From Tatumella ptyseos ATCC 33301 (GTDB lineage Bacteria; Pseudomonadota; Gammaproteobacteria; Enterobacterales; Enterobacteriaceae), in assembly GCF_000735525.1 (NCBI RefSeq), contig NZ_JMPR01000033.1:1-64000 (forward strand): a stretch of DNA of 64,000 nt. The letters run 5' to 3'. Positions 1 to 8,818 of this stretch are shown piece after piece. Numbering within the stretch: the first letter of the stretch is position 1; every line of letters starts with the position of its first letter. A program made the position numbers and the translations under genes. The notes beneath the pieces are model-generated. The model did no database searches and was not told the origin of the DNA. It worked only from the letters and a program-made list of their open reading frames with translations.

Positions 1-321
1 CCTCCACGTCAGCAGCGGTGTTGGGAGCTGAGGTTTTACATCTGAAACTGGAGCATTTAAGAAACATTGGCTTCTGGCTGAGCCATTGCCACCCATGAAT
101 ACTACAATGAGTAGCTTCGCTACTTGCAACGTTTTCTACCACCCAGTCTTCAACGCATAACGGTGCTCGCGTTACATCCATGGTTATGTCTATCTTAAGA
201 AGGGCGAGCTGAAGCTTATAACAATGTAGTTCATAACTATGGCGCAAATATTGCATATATAAATTGGATAAACTGAGACTATTTAGAATGTTAACGAGAA
301 ATATTTTATAAAGGTTTTATC
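1..321. other. Non-coding or unrecognised left edge
   Basis: No convincing gene is seen. The stretch is moderately AT-rich and becomes strongly AT-rich in the last 100 bases, as expected for the promoter of the LysR gene that follows. A short hairpin (GTAGC-ttc-GCTAC) lies near 110-125. It should be island DNA, because the island extends leftward from the tRNA-Asn at 12884. Confidence 0.4.
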
Positions 322-1242
322 ATGACGCATTTCACACTCAAGCAACTTAAATATTTCGTCACTGTGGTTGAGACAGAAAGTATCGCCGAAGCGTCACGAC
401 AGCTGCACATTGCCCAGCCCTCGATTTCGGTTGCAATCAAAAACCTTGAGGACGCTTTTGAACAGCAGCTGTTCATTCGCCATCATGCTCAGGGCGTATC
501 GCTCACCTCCAGCGGGAGACGGTTCTACGAAAAAGCAAAAGAGTTGCTGCGGCTCTCCTATGAGTTTGAGCAAAGTTCACACGCAGAAAATGAGCTGGTT
601 TGCGGCACCATCGCCGTGGGTTGTTTTGAATCGGCGGCTCCGCTGTATATGCCCAAGCTGATTGCAGGTTTCAAAAAACTCTACCCGGAAATCAATATTC
701 AGCTGTACGACGGTGAACAGCATGAGCTGATGCACGGTTTACATCGTGGCCGTTTTGACATGGCATTTCTCTACGATCTCGATCTGGAAAACGCGATTCA
801 GAAAGAACCGCTGAATGCGCCGCATAAACCCTATGCGCTACTACCGGCGGCGCATCCGCTGGCGAAAAAAAGTGCGGTGACGTTACAGGAACTGGCAAGC
901 GAACCGATGATCCTGTTGGATGCGGTACCCAGCAAAAATTACTTTATCAGCATTTTCAAAGAGAATGGTTATTACCCTGAAGTGGCCTATAGTTCACCGT
1001 CAATTGAAATGGTGCGGTGCATGGTCGGGCAGGGGCTGGGCTTTTCGGTGCTGGTGACCCGGCCCTGTTCGGATATGACATACGATGGGCAGCGCCTGGT
1101 GCAACTGGATATTGTCGATGAAATGGCGGCATCGACGCTGATTATGGCTTATCTGCAAAATAATGAACCCACGCGGCCCACGCGGTTATTTATGGATTAT
1201 TGCCGCAGCGTTGAATTAACTCCGGCCGTCAGCAGCCATTAA
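322..1242 (+). CDS. LysR-family transcriptional regulator
   Basis: This is a 306-residue LysR-type regulator of typical length. The N-terminal winged helix-turn-helix (about residues 5-65) shows the family pattern 'AEASRQLHIAQPSISVAIKNLE'-like, with helix residues IAQPSIS. The rest (about 92-295) is a periplasmic-binding-protein-like effector domain. It is convergent with the aldehyde dehydrogenase gene, separated only by a shared hairpin terminator, so it stands at the distal end of the permease/GMC/ALDH operon rather than divergent from it. I infer that it controls the island's catabolic operons, probably from the 5836-6443 divergent region. Inducer unknown. The start is supported by the AT-rich leader and the position of the HTH. 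Confidence 0.9.
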   Translation: MTHFTLKQLKYFVTVVETESIAEASRQLHIAQPSISVAIKNLEDAFEQQLFIRHHAQGVSLTSSGRRFYEKAKELLRLSYEFEQSSHAENELVCGTIAVGCFESAAPLYMPKLIAGFKKLYPEINIQLYDGEQHELMHGLHRGRFDMAFLYDLDLENAIQKEPLNAPHKPYALLPAAHPLAKKSAVTLQELASEPMILLDAVPSKNYFISIFKENGYYPEVAYSSPSIEMVRCMVGQGLGFSVLVTRPCSDMTYDGQRLVQLDIVDEMAASTLIMAYLQNNEPTRPTRLFMDYCRSVELTPAVSSH

Positions 1243-1247
1243 AATGG

Positions 1248-1274
1248 TGGCTCTACCCGTTGCGGGTAGAGCCA
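1248..1274. terminator. Bidirectional hairpin between convergent genes
   Basis: An 11-bp perfect stem (TGGCTCTACCC / GGGTAGAGCCA) with a 5-base loop lies between the convergent LysR and ALDH genes. An A-run precedes it on the plus strand, so it would give a U-run for the minus-strand transcript. Confidence 0.7.
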
Positions 1275-1287
1275 ACGTCAGTTGTAC

Positions 1288-2778
1288 TTAACGTAATTCA
1301 ATCCAGGTGGTTTTTAATTTGGTGAACTTATCAAAGGCATGTAAAGACAGGTCGCGGCCAAAACCCGATTGCTGATTGCCACCAAAAGGAACGGTCACAT
1401 CCAGCGCATCAACGGTGTTGACCGACACCGTCCCGGCGTTCAATTTGCGCGCCACACGATGCGCCTGATTCAGGTCGTCCGACCATACTGACGCGGCAAG
1501 GGCGTAAATATGATTATTCGCCAATTCGATAGCTTCCGACTCATCATCAAAGACTTTTACCGCGAGCACCGGGCCGAACACTTCATCACGCCATAAATTA
1601 ACGTTTTCACTTTCAATCTCAATCACCGTCGGCAGGATGTAGTTAGCGACCGTCTCGATTTCGCGTTGCTCGCCACCCGCGCGCACAATACCGCCCTGAG
1701 TCACTGCGGTCTGAATAAAATCCATCACCTTATTTTTATGCGCTGTCGAAACCATCGCGCCCATCTTCGCATCCGGGTTAAGCGGGTGGTCAGGTTGCCA
1801 GTCGTGCAACCTGGTGATCAACTTCGCCATAAAGTCGGGATAGATCTTACGTTCAACTAATAATCTGGAGTTGGCTGAACAAACTTCTCCCTGATTGAAA
1901 CAGATACCGAAGGCGGCTTTTTCGGCGGCTAAATCGAGATCCTGGCAATTGGCAAAAATAATGTTGGCGCTTTTGCCACCACATTCCAGCCACACCTGTT
2001 TCAAATTAGATTGGCCGGAATAGGCCATAAAGGCTTTGCCCACCGCGGTCGAACCGGTAAAGGTCAGCACATCAACATCGTTATGCAGGCCCAGTGCGGC
2101 ACCGGCTTCGATCCCCAGCCCGGTAACAACGTTTAACACCCCAGCGGGTAATCCGGCTTCCAGCGCCAATTCTGCCAGTTTCAGTGCGGTGAAAGGCGAA
2201 TTCTCCGAGGGTTTCAGGATCACACTATTTCCGGCGGCCAGGGCCGGGCCGATTTTCCAGGCAGCAATATCGAGGGGGAAATTCCACGGTACAATGGCGG
2301 CCACAACGCCGACAGGCTCACGGGTGATGGTTGCCAGCGTTCCTGGCCGGGTCGGGGCCACTTCGTCATAAATCTTATCGATACTTTCTGCGTACCAGGA
2401 AATCACATGGGCAGCCCCCGGCACATCAACGTTATACGCATCGAGCACCGGTTTCCCCATGCTGACGCTTTCCAGCAGCGCCAGTTCTTCCCGGTGCTCC
2501 AGCATCAGATCTGCCAGCCTGCGCAGCACCGCTTTGCGTTGCGCTAACGGGCACTCGGACCAGATGCCAGAGGTAAATGCCTGGCGGGCGGATTCCACCG
2601 CTGCGTCAATATCCTCTGCCTGGCAAGCGGTGACTTCCGCTAACACCGCATTGGTGGCGGGGTTCACCACCGCCCAGGTTTTCTCCGCTTTGGCGAAGTA
2701 AGGTTTACCCCCGATAAGGGCATGCGTGCTAAAGCGTTGTTGGTTCAGCAGACTTTGCCAGTAATCACGATTATGCAT
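1288..2778 (-). CDS. NAD(P)-dependent aldehyde dehydrogenase (PuuC-like)
   Basis: This 496-residue aldehyde dehydrogenase has the full family length. Visible signatures are the cofactor motif VPWNFPLD (about residue 166), the Gly-rich FTGSTAVGKAF segment, the general-base glutamate in WLECGGKSANIIF (about 268), and the catalytic cysteine in FNQGEVCSANSRLL (about 302). It resembles enterobacterial PuuC (gamma-glutamyl-aminobutyraldehyde dehydrogenase) and broad aldehyde dehydrogenases. It is the last gene of a three-gene operon; its start overlaps the end of the GMC oxidoreductase gene by 8 bp, which implies translational coupling. I infer that it oxidises the aldehyde made by that GMC enzyme to a carboxylate. 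The exact substrate is not readable from sequence. Confidence 0.9.
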   Translation of the reverse strand: MHNRDYWQSLLNQQRFSTHALIGGKPYFAKAEKTWAVVNPATNAVLAEVTACQAEDIDAAVESARQAFTSGIWSECPLAQRKAVLRRLADLMLEHREELALLESVSMGKPVLDAYNVDVPGAAHVISWYAESIDKIYDEVAPTRPGTLATITREPVGVVAAIVPWNFPLDIAAWKIGPALAAGNSVILKPSENSPFTALKLAELALEAGLPAGVLNVVTGLGIEAGAALGLHNDVDVLTFTGSTAVGKAFMAYSGQSNLKQVWLECGGKSANIIFANCQDLDLAAEKAAFGICFNQGEVCSANSRLLVERKIYPDFMAKLITRLHDWQPDHPLNPDAKMGAMVSTAHKNKVMDFIQTAVTQGGIVRAGGEQREIETVANYILPTVIEIESENVNLWRDEVFGPVLAVKVFDDESEAIELANNHIYALAASVWSDDLNQAHRVARKLNAGTVSVNTVDALDVTVPFGGNQQSGFGRDLSLHAFDKFTKLKTTWIELR

Positions 2779-4423
2779 ACGCGTTCTCCTTATTCGTCTC
2801 GGTGTCAGCTACCGGCGTTCCTTGCAGGATCATGCTTGCCGCACGTTCGCCAATCATAATTGAAGGGGCATTGGTGTTGCCGCTGATAAGCGATGGCATG
2901 ATTGATGCGTCAGCCACGCGCAAATTTTCCACGCCATACACTTTAAGGGTATCCGGTGCGACAACGCTCATTTCATCCCGGCCCATCTTGCAGGTGCCCA
3001 CCGGATGGAAAACGGTGGCGCAATATTCTTTGACGTATTGATGCAGCTGTTCGTCAGTCTGAATATGTTTGCCCGGCAGCATCTCTTCACCCCGCAATGC
3101 GGCGAATTCAGGCTGAGCAAGAATGTTCCTTGCCACCTTGATCCCCTCAACCAGCACGCTGGCGTCATAAGGGTCGGCGAGGAAATTAAAATCAATTGCG
3201 ATTTGCCCATCGCGCGTTAACTGCAACGCGCCGATCGATTTCGGGCGCAACACGCAGGTGTGAATCGCGTAGCCGTGGCCCCATTCAAATAAGCGCCCCC
3301 GGTGGCTGCGGTAACCCGGCACAAAATGGAACTGAATATCGGGTTCATCGCTACTGAGTTTTGTCGCGGCAAAACCACCCGCTTCAACATAATTGGTGGT
3401 TAACCACCCTTTACGACGAAACAGATAGTTGAAGGGTGAGGTCAGGATCGGTTTCCAGGCGGCGAGGGAAAAACCCAGCGTTAGCGGGTTGCCGGAACGC
3501 ACGGTGACCAGACCATCCAGATGATCCTGAAGATTTTTCCCCACACCGGGAAGAGGGTGCATCAGCGGGATACCTGCGGCTTCAAGTTCGGCGGCAGGCC
3601 CGATGCCTGACTTCAACAGAATATGCGGCGAGCCAATCGAGCCTGCTGACAGGATGACTTCGCGGCGGCACAAAATTGACGTGGGTTGATCGCGTCCATG
3701 CTCAGTAATACGCACGCCTTTGACCATTTTGTCTTCAATGATTAACGTTTGCACGGTGCAGTCGGTCATGACCGTCAAATTGCTTTGACCAATATGGGGA
3801 TGCAAAAATGCGCGATAGCTCGATAACCGTTTGCCCTCTTTTTGCGTAACGTTATAAATGCCGACACCCGCCAGCGATTTACCGTTAAAGTCGGTGTTCT
3901 CCGCTAATCCGACCCGCTTGCCCGCCGCGACAAATAGCGCTGATACCGGATTGGGATCGCGCGGTTTATCGACCAGTAATTCGCCGTTAAAACCATGATA
4001 TGCCGGGTCCTGAGACAGCAGATTCTTTTCCGACCGTTTAAACCAGGGCAGGACATTATTCCAGCCCCAACCCTCACAACCTTGCTGTTCCCAGCGGTCA
4101 TAATCAGAAGGTAATCCGCGAATATAAATCATGCTGTTCATGGATGAGGAACCACCCAGCGCCTTGCCGCGCGGGACGTGGAGTTGTCGTCCCCCCAGGC
4201 TTTTTTGTGGCGTTGAATAAAAGTTCCAGCTGAACTTTTTGCTTTTATACAGGGTAATGGTTCCCGCAGGCGTCTGGATGCGTGGGGTCTCATCGCGACT
4301 GCCAGCCTCAATCAGGCAGATCTTCAGATCTGCCTGCTCCGCCAGCCGGGCGGCCAGTACGGAACCTGCGGAGCCCCCACCAATAATGATGTAGTCGTAG
4401 GTATTGCTATTGTTCATAGTCAT
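2771..4423 (-). CDS. GMC-family FAD alcohol oxidoreductase
   Basis: This 550-residue glucose-methanol-choline oxidoreductase has the N-terminal FAD dinucleotide motif IIIGGGSAGSVLAARL (residues 12-27) and the second GMC signature region SAGSIGSPHILLKSGIGP. The C-terminal active-site part has a catalytic histidine in VFHPVGTCKMG (about 463) and the SGNTNAPSIM segment with the second active-site Asn/His position. Members of this family (BetA, AlkJ-type) oxidise primary alcohols to aldehydes. The gene sits 8 bp after the NCS1 permease gene and overlaps the aldehyde dehydrogenase, so an alcohol to aldehyde to acid sequence on an imported compound is the natural reading. Substrate unknown; choline is less likely because no betaine genes or choline transporter are nearby. 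Confidence 0.9.
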   Translation of the reverse strand: MTMNNSNTYDYIIIGGGSAGSVLAARLAEQADLKICLIEAGSRDETPRIQTPAGTITLYKSKKFSWNFYSTPQKSLGGRQLHVPRGKALGGSSSMNSMIYIRGLPSDYDRWEQQGCEGWGWNNVLPWFKRSEKNLLSQDPAYHGFNGELLVDKPRDPNPVSALFVAAGKRVGLAENTDFNGKSLAGVGIYNVTQKEGKRLSSYRAFLHPHIGQSNLTVMTDCTVQTLIIEDKMVKGVRITEHGRDQPTSILCRREVILSAGSIGSPHILLKSGIGPAAELEAAGIPLMHPLPGVGKNLQDHLDGLVTVRSGNPLTLGFSLAAWKPILTSPFNYLFRRKGWLTTNYVEAGGFAATKLSSDEPDIQFHFVPGYRSHRGRLFEWGHGYAIHTCVLRPKSIGALQLTRDGQIAIDFNFLADPYDASVLVEGIKVARNILAQPEFAALRGEEMLPGKHIQTDEQLHQYVKEYCATVFHPVGTCKMGRDEMSVVAPDTLKVYGVENLRVADASIMPSLISGNTNAPSIMIGERAASMILQGTPVADTETNKENAYA

Positions 4424-4431
4424 TCCGGTAA

Positions 4432-5835
4432 TTATTTAACAAGAGAGGTTTGCGCCACTGCCTGAGTACGGCAGAGGAAATAATAAACAGGTGAGACGAT
4501 GGCTAAACCAATAATCCAGGAGATGTCGGCACCACCTAACATATTCGCTGCCGGACCGGTGTAAATGGCGGTGGACATAAAAGGAATCTCGACCACGATA
4601 CCCAGCAGATAACAGAAAATGGCTTTTGAATTGAAGTAACCGTATATGCCACCGTCGCGACGGAAGAATGAAGCGACATCATAATTACCGTGGGCCACCA
4701 GATAGTAATCAACCAGGTTAATTGCCGTCCACGGCACCAGCACATACAGCAGCATTAGAATAAAGTTGGTGTAATTGACCAGAAAGTTTTCCTGACCATA
4801 AATCGCAATCAGCACTTCGATAAGGATGGTGACAATCGAAACCACAATGCGGGCGCCAGAAAGTGGCGACCATTTAGGCAGGAATGTCTGGCCGAGCGTC
4901 AGGGTGCAGAGCACGCCGCAATAGAGGTTCATTGCATTGGTCGCGGCAATGCCTAAGGCAAACACAATAATTACGGTGGAGGATAATCCGCCGGTCATAT
5001 TCACAATGCCGGTGATTAAATCACCATCCACGATGCAAATAGAAACCAGAATGCCAAGAATCATCGGGAACAATGAACCCAGTACGCATCCCAGGTAGCT
5101 ACACCAGAAGACACTTTTTTCGCTGATATCTTTTGGCATGTAGCGGGAATAATCGGATACATAAGGCGCATAGGCCAGCTGCCATAACGCGGCGATGGAA
5201 ATGGCACCGAGGAATCCGCTGAGATTAAAGCCATTACGTGCGAGAAAATCAGTCGGCAGACCATGCACGAAAACAATCCACGCAAAGGCCGCGAGCAAAA
5301 TAATACCGGATACCCACGACATCACCTTGGTGTAGGCATGAATCAGGTTATAACCGAAGGCACAGGCGACCAGGCTGAGTACCGCAGAAACCAGGATGCC
5401 GGTATCGGTAGAAACCGGTGCGTAGATGGCGTGCAGTGACTGACCGCCCAGCACCAGGTTCGATGCCAGAAAGCCGATATACATGATGACGACTAACGCC
5501 ACCACCAGCACGGAACCATAAGAACCAAACTGGCCGCGGGTTTGCACCATCTGCGGCACACCTAATTGTGGCCCCTGCGCGGAATGCAATGCCATAAACA
5601 GCCCACCGGCAAGGTTACCAATCAATACGGCGAGGGTGGCCCACATAAAAGATAAGTGGAAAATACTCACCGCCAGCGCACCGGTAATCACGGTAAGCAA
5701 CATGATGTTTGAACCAAACCAGATGGTAAAAAGATCCCGTGGCTTTCCATGACGTTCATGCGCGGGAATAGGCTGGATGGTGCTCAACTCTATTGTGGTT
5801 GCAACAGCATTATCTTTTGGGTTGTTTGTCATCAT
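4432..5835 (-). CDS. NCS1-family permease (cytosine/hydantoin/allantoin/thiamine type)
   Basis: This 467-residue integral membrane protein has about 12 hydrophobic segments. It has the NCS1 layout: a hydrophilic N-terminus rich in 'IQPIPAHERHGKPRDLFTIW'-type residues, then TM1 with the WFGSNIMLLTVITGAL segment, and a middle part with WQLAYAPYVSDYSRYMP, the family's conserved Y-x-x-D-x-S-R-Y motif. Known members carry cytosine, purines, uracil, hydantoins, allantoin, thiamine or pyridoxine with H+ or Na+. It is the first gene of the minus-strand operon and is therefore likely the importer for the island pathway. The fine substrate within NCS1 cannot be told by eye. Confidence 0.88.
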   Translation of the reverse strand: MMTNNPKDNAVATTIELSTIQPIPAHERHGKPRDLFTIWFGSNIMLLTVITGALAVSIFHLSFMWATLAVLIGNLAGGLFMALHSAQGPQLGVPQMVQTRGQFGSYGSVLVVALVVIMYIGFLASNLVLGGQSLHAIYAPVSTDTGILVSAVLSLVACAFGYNLIHAYTKVMSWVSGIILLAAFAWIVFVHGLPTDFLARNGFNLSGFLGAISIAALWQLAYAPYVSDYSRYMPKDISEKSVFWCSYLGCVLGSLFPMILGILVSICIVDGDLITGIVNMTGGLSSTVIIVFALGIAATNAMNLYCGVLCTLTLGQTFLPKWSPLSGARIVVSIVTILIEVLIAIYGQENFLVNYTNFILMLLYVLVPWTAINLVDYYLVAHGNYDVASFFRRDGGIYGYFNSKAIFCYLLGIVVEIPFMSTAIYTGPAANMLGGADISWIIGLAIVSPVYYFLCRTQAVAQTSLVK

Positions 5836-6443
5836 AGTTATCTCAACAAAGTCATTTGCAGGCTTGCCGCATGGCTGCGGTTATAACCACCCAAAAAATT
5901 GGGAGGGGTGAAAATAACGTTGATGGGATGTTGCAACAGTTGGCTATAGAGAGAAATGAAGAAAAATATAGCCAACTAATATAAAAAAAAGATGCAATCT
6001 CGCTTATGGATTGGCTGCCCCAAATTGGAACGTTAAAGAATGACAGGCGAGATCTTTTTGAATCTAATTAACCATTTGATTATTAACATCTAAAATGCCA
6101 CGTTCTGGCTGAATGCCTTATTTTGGTGCGCACCTGCACGTCACTGAAGCATCGTTGGCAATATTAAATATCGTCAATTTTGCAAAATTAATAAGTAAAA
6201 ATGTTGCCTGTGAATCGCGTGAATTTGATTTATCTCAGCACCTTTTTATCTTGCCTGTGCAGAGCGGATGCGGCTTTAACAGGGCTTTGTATTTTATTTC
6301 GGCGATCAAGGTTGCCAGCAGGTTAAATATTTTCTATCCAGACGCTCACTTTATAATATTTTACCGCCTGCACGCGCTCCAATAGTCTTGGGTCCTTCTT
6401 AAGTGGTTAATCCCCTGCGTGATGCGGGATGAAGGACGTTGAA
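5836..6443. promoter_or_regulatory. Divergent control region between the two island catabolic operons
   Basis: About 600 bp, AT-rich, with no convincing gene. It must hold the start sites of both the permease-GMC-ALDH operon (minus) and the monooxygenase-Rid-DUF1028-M20 operon (plus). A perfect 10-bp palindrome GGTGCGCACC lies at 6125-6134 and is a candidate regulator site. A weak 90-codon reading frame at 6113-6385 has no ribosome site or family resemblance and is not called. Confidence 0.5.
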
Positions 6444-7712
6444 ATGACATCATTAAAAACTGAAACAGATACGCTGATTATTGGCGCGGGTCAGGCGGGG
6501 GTTGCCATGAGCGAACACCTGACGCGTCTGGGCATTCCGCATCTGGTAGTGGAGAAAAATCGGATTGCCGAATCATGGCGTAGTCGTCGCTGGGATTCAC
6601 TGGTTGCCAACGGTCCGGCCTGGCATGACCGCTTTCCGGGGATGGAATTTCCCGGCTGCTCACCTGACAGCTTCGTGGCGAAAGAACAGGTTGCCGATTA
6701 TTTTGTCAACTACGCCGCCATGAACCAGTCACCGATTCATACTGGGGTCGAAGTGTTAAGCGCTGAACGCAATCAGGGGCGCAGTGGTTTTACCGTCACC
6801 ACCTCCGCAGGCGTGATCAATGTGCAGCGTATCGTGGCCGCTACCGGTCCTTTCCAGCGTCCGGTTATCCCGGCGATTGCTCCTCAACATAGCCAGGTAC
6901 AACAGCTGCACTCGGCAGACTATAAAAATCCGCAGCAGCTGCCGCAGGGGGGCGTGCTGGTGATTGGTGCCGGTTCTTCCGGCGTGCAGATTGCTGATGA
7001 GCTGCAACGTGCCGGTAAGCCCGTATGGCTGTCGGTAGGACCGCACGATCGTCCACCACGTTCCTACCGTGGCCGGGACTTCTGCTGGTGGCTTGGGGTG
7101 CTCGGCCTGTGGGATGCCGCAGCCAGCCAACCGGGCAAAGAGCATGTCACCATCGCCGTCAGTGGCGCACGCGGTGGGCATACTGTCGATTTCCGTCGTC
7201 TGGCGGCGCAGGGCGTTAACCTCGTTGGCCTGACGGAAAGTTGCACCGCTACCACCGTACGTTTTCAGGACGACCTGGCGGTGAATATTGCGCGCGGCGA
7301 TGCTAATTATCTCGCATTGCTGGATGCTGCTGACGCGTATATCGACCGTAACGGTCTTGATTTACCGCCGGAACCGCAGGCGCGTGAGTTCCTGCCAGAC
7401 CCCGCCTGCGTAACCCATCCGCAGTTGTCACTTAATCTGGCCGAAGCTGGCATCACCAGCATTATCTGGGCGACGGGCTACGTGGCCGATTACAGCTGGC
7501 TGAAGGTTAATGCCTTTAATGACCAGGGCAGACCGCAGCATCATCGTGGTGTTTCCAGCGAACCTGGCGTCTATTTCCTCGGCTTGCCGTGGTTGTCACG
7601 TCGTGGTTCCACCTTTATCTGGGGCGTCTGGCACGATGCCAAATTCATTGCTGACCAGATCGCTATCCAGCGTCAGTACCAGCAGTACCGCGCTCCCTCT
7701 GACTCGCTTTAA
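6444..7712 (+). CDS. FAD/NADPH-dependent flavin monooxygenase (FMO/YUCCA-like)
   Basis: This 422-residue two-dinucleotide-domain flavoprotein has an FAD Rossmann motif LIIGAGQAGVAMSEHL near the N-terminus, an NADPH motif VLVIGAGSSGVQIADEL near residue 175, and the late WATGY motif (IIWATGYVADY) typical of FMO-type monooxygenases. A diverged FMO-identifying region is visible as IPAIAPQHSQVQQLHSADY. Such enzymes N- or S-oxygenate soft nucleophiles or do Baeyer-Villiger chemistry. The ATG at 6444 is preferred over 6429 because AAGGA lies 7 bases upstream of it. It is the first gene of a tightly packed four-gene operon. The position beside a Rid protein recalls the monooxygenase/Rid pairing of the rut pyrimidine pathway, although RutA is a different flavoenzyme family. 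Confidence 0.88.
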   Translation: MTSLKTETDTLIIGAGQAGVAMSEHLTRLGIPHLVVEKNRIAESWRSRRWDSLVANGPAWHDRFPGMEFPGCSPDSFVAKEQVADYFVNYAAMNQSPIHTGVEVLSAERNQGRSGFTVTTSAGVINVQRIVAATGPFQRPVIPAIAPQHSQVQQLHSADYKNPQQLPQGGVLVIGAGSSGVQIADELQRAGKPVWLSVGPHDRPPRSYRGRDFCWWLGVLGLWDAAASQPGKEHVTIAVSGARGGHTVDFRRLAAQGVNLVGLTESCTATTVRFQDDLAVNIARGDANYLALLDAADAYIDRNGLDLPPEPQAREFLPDPACVTHPQLSLNLAEAGITSIIWATGYVADYSWLKVNAFNDQGRPQHHRGVSSEPGVYFLGLPWLSRRGSTFIWGVWHDAKFIADQIAIQRQYQQYRAPSDSL

Positions 7713-7721
7713 GGAACTGTT

Positions 7722-8147
7722 ATGCCTACTCATCAACGTATTCGTATGTTCAACACCAAAGAAACCTATCCGAATCAGACGCTGGACAACGATCTCTGCC
7801 AGGCGGTACGCGCCGGTAATACCGTCTACGTGCGCGGCCAGGTCGGTACTGATTTTGCAGGGAATCTGGTCGGGCTGGGCGATCCACGCGCTCAAACCGA
7901 ACAGGCGATGAAAAACCTCAAACAGCTGCTGGAAGAAGCCGGTAGCGACCTGAGCCATATCGTGAAAACCACCACCTATCTTACCGATCCACGCTATCGC
8001 GAGCCGGTTTACCAGGAAGTGGGCAAATGGCTGAAAGGAGTGTTTCCGATTTCAACTGGCCTGGTGGTTTCGGCGCTGGCACAGCCGCAGTGGCTGATGG
8101 AAATTGATGTGATTGCGGTGATCCCGGATGACTGGGAGGCGAAATGA
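7722..8147 (+). CDS. Rid (YjgF/YER057c/UK114) family protein lacking the usual arginine
   Basis: This 141-residue single-domain Rid protein starts 10 bp after the monooxygenase gene behind AAGGA. Canonical RidA imine deaminases carry an arginine in the stretch F-P-A-R-S-x-V near the C-terminus; here the aligned stretch reads FPISTGLVVSALAQ, with no arginine. In established knowledge, Rid subfamilies without that arginine (the Rid4-7 type) lack 2-aminoacrylate deaminase activity and often lie in catabolic operons with flavoenzymes. I infer a pathway-specific hydrolase or accessory role and not general 2-aminoacrylate detoxification. The stop codon overlaps the next start (ATGA), so translation is coupled. 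Confidence 0.9.
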   Translation: MPTHQRIRMFNTKETYPNQTLDNDLCQAVRAGNTVYVRGQVGTDFAGNLVGLGDPRAQTEQAMKNLKQLLEEAGSDLSHIVKTTTYLTDPRYREPVYQEVGKWLKGVFPISTGLVVSALAQPQWLMEIDVIAVIPDDWEAK

Positions 8148-8818
8148 CGCTTTCGATTGCCGCACGCTGTGCGGAGTCCGGCCAGCTCGGTATCGCCATT
8201 AGCTCGTCGAGCATTGCCGTCGGCGCGCGTTGCCCGTGGCTGGTAGCCGGAGTGGGGGCGGTATCCAGCCAGAACATTACGTTACCGGCACTGGGGCAGC
8301 AGATTCTGGCGCGTCTTGAAGAGGGCTTAACGCCGGAACAGGCGCTGAAAAGCGCGCTGGCGGAAGATCGCTTTAGCGAGTATCGCCAGGTGACGGTCAT
8401 TGACGCCAGCGGTCGCAGCGCTGCCTTTAGCGGTGACAAGACGCTGGGTATTTATCATGTGGTGCAGGGTAAAGAATGCGTGGCCGCAGGCAATATGCTG
8501 GCGGAGCAAGCGGTGATCGCCGCGATGGTGACGGCTTTTGAAGCCACCACCGGTGAACTCACCAGTCGTCTGATTACGGCGTTGCAGGCGGGGATCGACG
8601 CCGGTGGTGAGGCGGGGCCGGTGCATTCTGCTGCCGTGAAAGTAGTCGATGATTACACCTGGCCGCTGGTGGATCTGCGCGTTGACTGGGCAGAAGAAAA
8701 CCCATTGGCAGAGCTGCACAAATTGTGGCTGGCGTATGAACCGCAGATGCAGGCTTACGTAACACGGGCACTGGATCCACGCGATGCCCCGAGCTATGGC
8801 GTACCCGGCGATGAGTAA
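8144..8818 (+). CDS. DUF1028 protein (putative Ntn-hydrolase-like)
   Basis: This 224-residue DUF1028 protein has the family start MTLSIAARC, followed by GQLGIAISSSSIAVGARCPW and GAVSSQN, the conserved family blocks. DUF1028 is grouped with the N-terminal-nucleophile hydrolase fold; the Thr or Ser right after the initiator Met could be the nucleophile after Met removal, but no catalytic role is proven from the sequence. It overlaps the Rid gene by 4 bp and the M20 gene by 8 bp, so the three are translated as a unit. DUF1028, Rid and M20 genes occurring side by side suggests consecutive hydrolytic steps on one substrate. Confidence 0.85.
   Translation: MTLSIAARCAESGQLGIAISSSSIAVGARCPWLVAGVGAVSSQNITLPALGQQILARLEEGLTPEQALKSALAEDRFSEYRQVTVIDASGRSAAFSGDKTLGIYHVVQGKECVAAGNMLAEQAVIAAMVTAFEATTGELTSRLITALQAGIDAGGEAGPVHSAAVKVVDDYTWPLVDLRVDWAEENPLAELHKLWLAYEPQMQAYVTRALDPRDAPSYGVPGDE

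Noticed and set aside
6113-6385. A 90-codon plus-strand frame in the divergent region
   Set aside because: No ribosome site, AT-rich, no recognisable domain, and it overlaps the expected promoter area.
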